7,360 nucleotides of DNA, taken from assembly GCA_023459535.1 (NCBI GenBank), contig JAEWTK010000284.1, forward strand, positions 1 through 7,360, in the 5' to 3' direction. Positions 1 through 5,544 of this stretch are shown one piece after another. Each line of letters begins with the position of its first letter. The stretch's first letter is position 1. The notes under the pieces are model-generated. The model was not told the origin of the DNA. It saw only the letters and a program-made list of their open reading frames with translations, and searched no databases. A program made the position numbers and the translations under genes. This DNA is from Pseudomonadota bacterium (GTDB lineage: Bacteria; Pseudomonadota; Gammaproteobacteria; Burkholderiales; Methylophilaceae).

Positions 1-1010
1 GCCTGGATATCCGTCTCTGGGTCGATGATCTGGAAAGCACACAGCGCCTATTGCCGCAGATCGATACCGTGCTGCCGGTGCAGAAGATCGACGGCGTCGC
101 GATTCATCACTGGCAGCCGGAATTCAGCTTCGACACCGTCGCCGATGTGGTGATCGAGGCCTTCGCCTGCGAGCTGCCGGAGAATTACCTGCAGGCCATG
201 GCCGAGACCCGGCCCGCATGGCTCAACCTGGAATACCTGAGCGCGGAAAGCTGGGTGGAGGAATACCACCTGAAACCCTCGCCGCACCCCAGACTGCCGC
301 TGAACAAGACCTTCTTCTTCCCCGGCTTCACCGAACGGACCGGCGGCCTGCTACGTGAAAAAGACCTGTTCGCTGCCCGCGACGCGTTTGTGCAGAGACA
401 ACAAGTTGCTGACAACGGCAGCCACCAGCATGAGCTGCAAGTATCGCTGTTCTGCTACCCGTTTGCGCCTATCCACCAACTGCTTTCCATCATGGCGCAA
501 GGGCCGCGGCCGGTACATTGCCGCATTCCGCAAACCGGCATTTTGCCTGCCGTCTGCGATTTCTTCGGCGTGCCGCAGTTGGCGGTCGGTCAGCAGATCA
601 CCAATGGTCAACTGACGGTCGAGATTCTGCCGTTCCTCTCACAGGATGCCTATGACCGTCTGCTGTGGTCATGCGATCTCAATTTCGTGCGGGGCGAAGA
701 TAGCTGGATACGCGCGATCTGGGCCGCGCGCCCTTTCATCTGGCAACCCTACCGGCAGGAAGAAGACACCCACCTGCTCAAACTGCAGGCATTTTTCGAC
801 TGCTATAACCACGGTTGTGAAACCGCTGCCAGAACCAGTCTGGAACAATTCCACCGTGCCTGGGTCGGCGGCGAGCTGCAAGCCGCGCACTGGCAACAGC
901 TATTGCAACAACTGCCGGTACTGCAGGCGCATGCCAAACAGCGTGCGGAGCTTTTGGCACAGCAGCCCGATCTTGCGTCTAAGCTGGTGATTTTTTGCGA
1001 GAATTCTTGA
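1..1010 (+). CDS. earP: EarP, EF-P arginine-32 rhamnosyltransferase (5' end cut by window edge)
   Basis: EarP is a cytosolic inverting glycosyltransferase that moves L-rhamnose from dTDP-L-rhamnose to Arg32 of elongation factor P. The frame is open from base 3 to the TGA at 1008-1010 (335 codons). The reading before base 51 (LDIRLWVDDLE) matches the usual EarP region near residue 40, so the TTG at 51 is internal and roughly 40 N-terminal residues, including the N-terminal catalytic aspartate region, lie outside the window; family members are about 370-390 aa. The conserved C-terminal nucleotide-sugar binding motif RGEDSWIRAIWAARPFIWQ is present. Its Glu is visible residue 232, which with about 40 missing residues falls close to the catalytic Glu273 described for EarP. 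The gene sits 62 bp upstream of efp, its substrate gene, as in Neisseria and Pseudomonas. The alternative, a generic DUF2331 protein, is the same family. Identification is strong; only the start is missing. Confidence 0.93.
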   Translation, partial: LDIRLWVDDLESTQRLLPQIDTVLPVQKIDGVAIHHWQPEFSFDTVADVVIEAFACELPENYLQAMAETRPAWLNLEYLSAESWVEEYHLKPSPHPRLPLNKTFFFPGFTERTGGLLREKDLFAARDAFVQRQQVADNGSHQHELQVSLFCYPFAPIHQLLSIMAQGPRPVHCRIPQTGILPAVCDFFGVPQLAVGQQITNGQLTVEILPFLSQDAYDRLLWSCDLNFVRGEDSWIRAIWAARPFIWQPYRQEEDTHLLKLQAFFDCYNHGCETAARTSLEQFHRAWVGGELQAAHWQQLLQQLPVLQAHAKQRAELLAQQPDLASKLVIFCENS

Positions 1011-1018
1011 TAAAACTC

Positions 1019-1027
1019 TGATATAAT
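1019..1027 (+). promoter_or_regulatory. Extended -10 promoter of efp
   Basis: A perfect TGnTATAAT element (TG at 1019-1020, TATAAT at 1022-1027) lies 8 bp after the earP stop codon. No good -35 hexamer is found at 16-18 bp (the sequence there is about GAGAAT), which is normal for extended -10 promoters. The TTGATA at 1007-1012 is too close to be its -35. Transcription would start near 1034, giving a leader of about 40 nt before the efp ATG. This would let efp be made in excess of earP, as expected for an abundant translation factor and its modifying enzyme. The element is seen directly; its activity is inferred. Confidence 0.7.
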
Positions 1028-1072
1028 GCGCGGCTTTTTACTCCTCCAAATTTTTAGGTCGCAGGACATCAC

Positions 1073-1630
1073 ATGAAAACAGCTCAGGAACTCCGCGTAG
1101 GTAACGTATTTATGGTGGGCAACGACCCCATGGTCGTACTCAAGGCCGAATACAGCAAATCCGGCCGCAACTCTTCCGTGGTCAAGATGAAATTCAAGAA
1201 TCTGCTCACCGAATCTCCGAGTGAAGCTGTTTACAAGGCGGATGACAAGTTCGACGTCGTCGTGCTGGAAAAGAAGGATGTCACCTACTCCTACTTCGGC
1301 GACCCGATGTATGTGTTCATGGATGCCGAATACAACCAGTACGAAGTTGAAGCCGAAACCATGGAAGATGCACTGAAGTTCCTGGAAGACGGCATGGAAT
1401 GCGAAGTCGTGTTCTACAACGGCAAGCCGATCTCGGTTGAACTGCCAAATTCAGTAGTACGTGAAATCATCTATACCGAGCCAGCCGTCAAGGGTGACAC
1501 CTCCGGCAAGGTCATGAAGCCAGCCAAGATCAATACCGGCTTTGAACTGCCAGTGCCGCTGTTCTGCGAAATCGGCGACAAGATCGAAATCGACACCCGC
1601 ACGCTGGAATACAAGAACCGCGTGAAGTAA
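1073..1630 (+). CDS. efp: Elongation factor P, arginine-32 (rhamnosylated) type
   Basis: EF-P is a tRNA-shaped cytosolic factor that binds between the ribosomal P and E sites and relieves stalling at consecutive prolines. The 185-aa product has the usual length and three beta-barrel domains: a KOW-like N-terminal domain (about 1-65), a central OB domain (about 66-128) and a C-terminal OB domain (about 129-185) ending in the typical [20 protein letters not shown]. The loop reading [10 protein letters not shown] places Arg at residue 32 where E. coli has the lysylated Lys34. This Arg is the acceptor used by EarP, whose gene is immediately upstream. The ATG at 1073 has an AGGA at 1063-1066, six bases away. 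An extended -10 promoter precedes the gene and an intrinsic terminator follows. No yeaJ/epmA-type lysylation gene is seen here. The call is secure. Confidence 0.98.
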   Translation: MKTAQELRVGNVFMVGNDPMVVLKAEYSKSGRNSSVVKMKFKNLLTESPSEAVYKADDKFDVVVLEKKDVTYSYFGDPMYVFMDAEYNQYEVEAETMEDALKFLEDGMECEVVFYNGKPISVELPNSVVREIIYTEPAVKGDTSGKVMKPAKINTGFELPVPLFCEIGDKIEIDTRTLEYKNRVK

Positions 1631-1646
1631 GTAGCGTGTGTAATAC

Positions 1647-1676
1647 AAAAAGCCGGATTCAACATCCGGCTTTTTT
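1647..1676 (+). terminator. Rho-independent terminator of efp
   Basis: A 7-bp GC-rich perfect stem (GCCGGAT at 1652-1658 with ATCCGGC at 1664-1670) encloses a 5-nt loop and is followed by six T residues. Five A residues before the stem pair with the T tract and extend it. It starts 17 bp after the efp stop. The flanking A and T tracts mean it could also work on the opposite strand, although no minus-strand gene ends here. Confidence 0.93.
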
Positions 1677-1689
1677 ATTGCGTTTTATA

Positions 1690-1713
1690 TTTCACCCAGA
1701 TTTTTCACCCAGA
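1690..1713 (+). repeat. 11-bp direct repeat TTTCACCCAGA upstream of the RIO kinase gene
   Basis: TTTCACCCAGA occurs at 1690-1700 and again at 1703-1713, a period of 13 bp. Two more CACCC cores follow at 1732-1736 and 1766-1770, so the roughly 110-bp gap between the efp terminator and the kinase ATG holds four CACCC motifs on one strand. They could bind a regulator, or reflect local pyrimidine bias or slippage. No function is known to me. Confidence 0.4.
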
Positions 1714-1751
1714 CACTCCATCCGCATATTCCACCCGAGCAAGCAACATAG

Positions 1752-1782
1752 TTGCCCTTTTACCCCACCCAAGTCGTATCAT
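1752..1782 (+). promoter_or_regulatory. Candidate promoter of the RIO kinase gene, implying a leaderless mRNA
   Basis: TATCAT at 1777-1782 matches the -10 consensus at five of six positions. TTGCCC at 1752-1757 matches the -35 at four of six, with a long 19-bp spacer. The -10 ends 8 nt before the ATG at 1791. The intervening bases are all pyrimidines (CCCTTCCC), so the first purine available as +1 is the A of the start codon itself. This is a prediction from spacing; the -35 is weak. Confidence 0.4.
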
Positions 1783-1790
1783 CCCTTCCC

Positions 1791-2651
1791 ATGAAACCAC
1801 CTAAAAGACTCGAACCTCTGATTGAAGACGGCCTGATTGACGAAGTCCTCCGTCAACTCATGAGCGGCAAGGAAGCCACCGTGTACGTCGTCCGTTGCGG
1901 TGACGACGTGCGATGCGCAAAAGTGTACAAGGAAGCTGATAAACGCAGCTTCCGCCAGAGTGTGGATTACACCGAAGGCCGCCGCGTCAAGAACAGCCGT
2001 CAGGCGCGTGCCATGCAAAAAGGCTCCAAATACGGCCGCCAGGCGCAGGAAGAAGCCTGGCAAAGTGCAGAGGTCGATGCACTGTTCCGCCTGGATGCCG
2101 CTGGTGTTCGCGTACCCAAGCCATACAATTTTCACGAAGGCGTGCTGCTGATGGAACTGGTGACTGATGCCAACGGCAGCGCCGCGCCGAGATTGAATGA
2201 TGTCGAATTCACTGAGGCAGAAGCCTTGATGCACCACCAGACGCTGTTGCGCGAAGTGCTACGCATGCTGTCTGCCGGCATCGTGCATGGCGATCTTTCA
2301 GAATTCAATATCCTGCTCAGTCACGATGGACCTGTCATCATCGACCTGCCGCAAGCGGTCGATGCTGCGGGCAACAACCATGCAAGCAGTATGCTGGAAC
2401 GCGATGTGGAAAACCTCAGCAATTATTTCGGGCGTTTTGCCCCGCAGTTGCTCAACACCCAATATGGCAAAGAGATCTGGGCGCTGTATGCGCATGGTGA
2501 CTTGCACCCGGATGTGCCATTAACCGGGCGCTTTAGGGAAGATCATAAACCCGTTGATTTGAAAAACGTCATGCGCGTAATTGATGATGTAAGGAAGGAA
2601 GAAGCCAAGAAGCAGGAAAGGTTGGCGGAAGCTAAAGAGCGGCAGAATTAG
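1791..2651 (+). CDS. RIO-family atypical serine protein kinase
   Basis: The 286-aa product belongs to the bacterial RIO1-like protein kinases, compact cytosolic kinases or ATPases lacking the substrate-binding lobe of ordinary protein kinases. Visible motifs in order are the ATP-binding SGKEATVY (25-32), the nucleotide-binding Lys44 in CAKVYK, the RIO-specific KRSFRQ stretch and NSRQARAMQKGSKYGR (after 50), the catalytic loop HGDLSEFN (166-173, Asp168 and Asn173) and the metal-binding Asp185 in IIDLPQAV. All key residues are intact, so it should be active. The last 20 or so residues are highly charged, rich in Lys, Glu and Arg. I chose the ATG at 1791 because family homology begins at once; the TTG at 1752 would add 13 unlike residues. 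Neither start has a Shine-Dalgarno sequence. It is monocistronic and converges with the MocR gene. Its substrate in bacteria is not established; archaeal and eukaryotic relatives act in ribosome maturation, and the EF-P neighbour does not prove such a role here. Confidence 0.92.
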   Translation: MKPPKRLEPLIEDGLIDEVLRQLMSGKEATVYVVRCGDDVRCAKVYKEADKRSFRQSVDYTEGRRVKNSRQARAMQKGSKYGRQAQEEAWQSAEVDALFRLDAAGVRVPKPYNFHEGVLLMELVTDANGSAAPRLNDVEFTEAEALMHHQTLLREVLRMLSAGIVHGDLSEFNILLSHDGPVIIDLPQAVDAAGNNHASSMLERDVENLSNYFGRFAPQLLNTQYGKEIWALYAHGDLHPDVPLTGRFREDHKPVDLKNVMRVIDDVRKEEAKKQERLAEAKERQN

Positions 2652-2652
2652 C

Positions 2653-2677
2653 TTACGCTGATGGATATCAGCCGTAA
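2653..2677 (+). other. Hairpin directly after the RIO kinase stop codon
   Basis: TTACGCTGAT (2653-2662) pairs with ATCAGC-C-GTAA (2667-2677) through ten base pairs with one bulged C, closing a GGAT loop. It begins one base after the TAG stop. No T tract follows on either strand, so it is not a standard intrinsic terminator; it may stabilise the 3' end or help separate the convergent transcripts. The remainder of the 131-bp convergent gap shows nothing convincing. Confidence 0.35.
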
Positions 2678-2782
2678 ATGTGCCATGCCAAGAGAGATGT
2701 CGGAGCAGAAGGTCGTTGTTCTTCTCAAAAGCCACCCTACCGACATAAAACGCCAAGGGCCTATCCATTGAAACTGCCGCTG

Positions 2783-4276
2783 TTAATCCATCAAACTGAT
2801 TGCTCGGTCTTGTGCGATAAGGGCTTGTTTCAATCGCTGTATCCCTGCAGTCAATTCATTTGCATCGAGGCTGCCGAACCCCAGCCGGATGCCATTGATG
2901 TCAGTGTCACCATCGGAAAAGAGCGAACCCGGCAGCACACGCACTTTTTTCAGCAAGGCTTTTTGCGCCAGGGCATCGATATCAATGCCTTCGTTCAACC
3001 GTAACCAAAGTGCCAGCCCGCCGACAGGGGGGTCGAAACGCACAAACGGCCCTAGCTCTTCGCGCACTAGATTGACCAGGATATTTCGACGCTCACCATA
3101 GATTTTCAAGGTTTTACGAATATGGCGCTTGATCTCGCCCGACCCCATCAGTTCAGCAACAGCGAATTCGGTCACCGAGTTGCCTTGGCGGTCGATCAGC
3201 ATGATTTCTGATGAACATTGGTTGATGAATTCCCTGGAAGCCACCAGATAACCGATGCGCAAGCCCGGCGCCAGCACCTTGGACAAAGAACCCACATAAA
3301 CCACCCTGCCGGCCGGATCATCGCTTGCGAGCGGCAAAACCGGATGATGATGGAAATGGAACTCGTGATCGTAATCGTCCTCCACGATCACAAAATCGTA
3401 CTGCTCGGCCAGCATCAGCAGCTTCAGGCGACGTTCGGCCGTCATCATGACCGTGGTCGGGAACTGATGATGCGGCGTGACATAAATGGCCCGCACCCGA
3501 TGCTGCTTGCACAGGGTTTCCAATTCATCGACATCCAGCCCGTGCTCATCCAGCCCGACACCAAGGATTTGCGCGCCGCATGAACGGAACGCCTCGCGAG
3601 CCGGCGGATAACTCAATCGTTCAACCACGACGCAATCGCCCGGCCGCGTCAGGATGCGCGCCGCCAGGAATATCCCCATCTGGCTCCCGCGCACGATACA
3701 TGTGTTATCCACACTGACGCTCAACCCCCGTTCCATGTTCAGCATGGATGCAATCGCCTGTCGCAGGACCAGCATGCCTCTGGGGTCGTCATAACCCAAC
3801 CTGTTGGCGCGCGAAGAATCGACCAGCGCATGACGAAATGCCCGCGACAGAATTTCGAACGGGATCAGTCGCGTGTCTGGAATACCGTCATTGAAATCAA
3901 TGACCTGATCGAGAACACTATGGTCTTGCGGAACCAGATGCCGGGCATAGGACGTGAACTGTGACGTATGAATTTCTGCAACCCGCATGCTTGCGTGCTT
4001 GTGCGGAACAAAGTGCGGCAGCTTGGCGGAAACGAAAGTACCCCTGCGCTTTTCGGTCGTCAGCCAGCCCTGGGCAATCAGTTCATCGTAGGCAAGCCGA
4101 GCGGTTTTCCGGTTGACATTGAATTTCTCTGCCAGCTCTCGGGTTCCGGGCAGGATTGTAGACGGCAACAAACGCCCTCGCTTGATCTCATCGATGATTT
4201 GCTGGGCAATCTGCAAATAGACAGCCAGAGCCGAGTCTCTGTTGAGAACCAGATTAAGGTTCCATGAACGTAACAT
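2783..4276 (-). CDS. MocR/GabR-type transcriptional regulator (GntR winged helix fused to aminotransferase-like domain)
   Basis: The 497-aa product has the length and layout of MocR regulators. An N-terminal GntR winged helix (about 13-82) contains LPGTRELAEKFNVNRKTARL and the wing EKRRGTFV. A linker of about 40 residues leads to a fold-type I aminotransferase domain (about 130-490). The PLP residues are intact: EDDYD at 299-303 (Asp300, Tyr302) and the Schiff-base lysine Lys333 in YVGSLSKVLAPGLR; the 33-residue spacing from Asp to Lys equals that of GabR (Asp279, Tyr281, Lys312). It therefore probably binds PLP and senses an amine, amino acid or vitamin B6 compound. I prefer the ATG at 4276-4274, preceded by a purine-rich GAGAGAAG, over the GTG at 4288, which has no ribosome binding site. 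It is divergent from mxaR with a 224-bp gap. No gabT, pdxST, taurine or D-Ala ligase gene, the usual partners, lies nearby, so its specificity cannot be named. Confidence 0.93.
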   Translation of the reverse strand: MLRSWNLNLVLNRDSALAVYLQIAQQIIDEIKRGRLLPSTILPGTRELAEKFNVNRKTARLAYDELIAQGWLTTEKRRGTFVSAKLPHFVPHKHASMRVAEIHTSQFTSYARHLVPQDHSVLDQVIDFNDGIPDTRLIPFEILSRAFRHALVDSSRANRLGYDDPRGMLVLRQAIASMLNMERGLSVSVDNTCIVRGSQMGIFLAARILTRPGDCVVVERLSYPPAREAFRSCGAQILGVGLDEHGLDVDELETLCKQHRVRAIYVTPHHQFPTTVMMTAERRLKLLMLAEQYDFVIVEDDYDHEFHFHHHPVLPLASDDPAGRVVYVGSLSKVLAPGLRIGYLVASREFINQCSSEIMLIDRQGNSVTEFAVAELMGSGEIKRHIRKTLKIYGERRNILVNLVREELGPFVRFDPPVGGLALWLRLNEGIDIDALAQKALLKKVRVLPGSLFSDGDTDINGIRLGFGSLDANELTAGIQRLKQALIAQDRAISLMD

Positions 4277-4336
4277 TGCTTCTCTCACATGAAAAATTCA
4301 TTCAAATAGCCAGGATTAGAGCATCAGCCTTTCAAC

Positions 4337-4352
4337 CAACGGATGCCCGTTG
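4337..4352. repeat. Inverted repeat CAACGG-ATGC-CCGTTG between the MocR gene and mxaR
   Basis: Perfect 6-bp arms (4337-4342 and 4347-4352) surround a 4-bp centre, 60 bp from the MocR ATG. It could be a dimer operator or an RNA hairpin in a MocR leader. No T tract follows. Function is not known. Confidence 0.35.
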
Positions 4353-4368
4353 CAGCCAAACAAAAATC

Positions 4369-4401
4369 TCTGGGCTACCTAGGTTGTCCATTCTGGGCGA
4401 C
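4369..4401 (+). promoter_or_regulatory. Direct repeat TCTGGGCnAC, candidate MocR operator
   Basis: TCTGGGCTAC at 4369-4378 and TCTGGGCGAC at 4392-4401 are identical at nine of ten positions and start 23 bp apart, about two helical turns. MocR regulators often bind paired direct repeats, and the CTGG-x-C core recalls the CTGGACYTAA site reported for the MocR member TauR. An 8-bp palindrome ACCTAGGT (4377-4384) overlaps the first copy. Position in the divergent region supports regulation of one or both genes; binding itself is inference. Confidence 0.35.
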
Positions 4402-4438
4402 TCATGGTAATCCAATTTTAGTTACAGTTCCATCCAGC

Positions 4439-4462
4439 TTGATACAAATTGATACAAATTGA
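4439..4462 (+). repeat. Tandem 10-bp repeat TTGATACAAA before mxaR
   Basis: Two exact copies of TTGATACAAA (4439-4448, 4449-4458) are followed by a partial third, TTGA (4459-4462). The period of about one helical turn would place identical faces on one side of the helix. Each unit also begins with a -35-like TTGATA. The best-spaced -10 for the second copy is the poor TTTTAC at 4472-4477, so a promoter cannot be assigned firmly. The array ends 38 bp before the mxaR ATG, a fitting place for an operator of the mxaRSAC operon. Confidence 0.5.
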
Positions 4463-4489
4463 CCTTGAGTCTTTTACCAACCATCAATA

Positions 4490-4494
4490 AAGGA
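4490..4494 (+). promoter_or_regulatory. Ribosome binding site that fixes the mxaR start
   Basis: AAGGA at 4490-4494 is six bases before the ATG at 4501. It decides for this start over the in-frame TTG at 4459, which lies in the tandem repeat and has no ribosome binding site. Confidence 0.85.
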
Positions 4495-4500
4495 ACCCTC

Positions 4501-5544
4501 ATGTCTCCCCCACTGGATAATCAACTCTCGGATTGGCGCAGTCATGCCTTGAAACTGGAAAATGAAGTGAAGAAGGTCATCGTTGGCCAGGACAAGGCCA
4601 TACGGCTGATGAACATCGCCATCTTTGCGCGTGGTCACGTGTTGCTCGAAGGCGGCGTCGGCGTCGGCAAGACCACGTTGCTGCAATCGATCGCCCGCTG
4701 CATCGGCGGTGCCTATGAGCGTATCGAAGGCACGGTCGACCTGATGCCGAACGATCTCATCTACCACACCTACCTCGGTGAGGATGGCCGCCCGAAAATC
4801 GATGAAGGTCCGCTGCTGCGTGCCGGAGAGAACCTGTCAGTATTCTTCTTCAACGAGATCAACCGCGCACGGCCGCAAGTGCATGCGCTCATGCTGCGCG
4901 TGATGGCCGAGCGCCATCTGCATGCCTTCAAGAAAGAATATCGCTTGCCGCACATGGTGGTGTTCGCCGACCGCAATCAGGTCGAGAAGAACGAAACCTT
5001 CGAGATTCCTTCCGCGGCGCGTGACCGCTTCATGATGGAAATCCCCATCGACATCCCGCAAGACCGTGAATTGCGCAAGGCCCTGATGTTCAACGTCAAA
5101 TTCCAGCATGCGGAAAACCTGACCAAGCAGGTCGAATCCAATGTGCTGCAGTTCGACCAGCTCAATGACTTTTCGGACTATCTGCAAAGCCATATCCGTT
5201 CCAGCGACACCATTGAGGAGTACGCACTGGACCTGTGGGAAGCCACCCAGTCGCCGCAGAAATTCGGCATCCAGCTGGACAGCGTCGACGTCAACCGCCT
5301 GATCCAGACCGGCGCCAGCCCGCGCGGCATGGGCATGCTGCTGAAAGCTGCGCGCGTGCATGCCTGGCTCATGAACCGTGACAGCCTGTACCCGGAAGAT
5401 CTGCATGCCGTGTTCCACGAACTGATCGCGCACCGTCTGGTGTTCAATTCGATGTACGAGAATCGCCGCACCGTGCTGGCGCGTGAGCTGACCTCGCACA
5501 TCCTGAGCACAGTCGCCGTGCCGGCACAGGTCAAAGCCGCATGA
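4501..5544 (+). CDS. mxaR: MxaR, MoxR-family AAA+ ATPase for methanol dehydrogenase maturation
   Basis: The 347-aa product is a cytosolic AAA+ ATPase of the MoxR family, chaperone-like proteins that usually act with vWA-domain partners. Motifs in order are VIVGQDKAI (26-34), Walker A GGVGVGKT (51-58, Lys57), Walker B FFFNEINRA (Asn118, Glu119), sensor 1 Asn159 in FADRNQ, the arginine-finger segment SAARDRF (171-177) and sensor 2 GASPRG (271-276, Arg275). Two positions depart from most MoxR proteins: Walker A has Val53 where Pro is usual, and Walker B has Asn118 where Asp is usual, although the catalytic Glu119 remains. I name it MxaR because it is followed by mxaS, mxaA and mxaC in the known order. 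In other methylotrophs this cluster is needed for active methanol dehydrogenase. It overlaps mxaS by ATGA. A generic MoxR of a Bat-like operon is the alternative. Confidence 0.9.
   Translation: MSPPLDNQLSDWRSHALKLENEVKKVIVGQDKAIRLMNIAIFARGHVLLEGGVGVGKTTLLQSIARCIGGAYERIEGTVDLMPNDLIYHTYLGEDGRPKIDEGPLLRAGENLSVFFFNEINRARPQVHALMLRVMAERHLHAFKKEYRLPHMVVFADRNQVEKNETFEIPSAARDRFMMEIPIDIPQDRELRKALMFNVKFQHAENLTKQVESNVLQFDQLNDFSDYLQSHIRSSDTIEEYALDLWEATQSPQKFGIQLDSVDVNRLIQTGASPRGMGMLLKAARVHAWLMNRDSLYPEDLHAVFHELIAHRLVFNSMYENRRTVLARELTSHILSTVAVPAQVKAA

Noticed and set aside
51..53. TTG as the start of earP
   Set aside because: The frame continues upstream to the window edge with recognisable EarP sequence (LDIRLWVDDLE), so the true start lies outside the window.
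1041..1047. CTCCTCC in the efp leader as an anti-Shine-Dalgarno mimic that could block translation
   Set aside because: The efp ribosome binding site AGGA can pair only weakly with it and no stable structure could be drawn; it is more likely chance.
1686..1691. TATATT after the efp terminator as the kinase promoter -10
   Set aside because: Its -35 position falls inside the terminator stem (CATCCG) and has no match to consensus.
1779..2237. A 152-codon minus-strand open frame inside the RIO kinase gene
   Set aside because: It is antisense to conserved kinase motifs and its composition is typical of a mirror frame.
2678..3004. A 108-codon plus-strand open frame starting in the kinase/MocR gap
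   Set aside because: Most of it is antisense to the 3' end of the MocR gene, with no recognisable domain and no clear ribosome binding site.
4286..4288. GTG at 4288 as the MocR gene start
   Set aside because: There is no ribosome binding site before it, while the ATG four codons later has a purine-rich GAGAGAAG just upstream and gives the usual MocR N terminus.
4384..4413. TTGTCC to TAATCC (18-bp spacer) as an mxaR promoter
   Set aside because: Each hexamer matches only about four of six positions and the resulting leader would be long; too weak to list as a feature.
4837..5499. A 220-codon minus-strand open frame inside mxaR
   Set aside because: It lies opposite the AAA+ motifs of mxaR, whose coding frame is certain, and has no ribosome binding site or recognisable domain.
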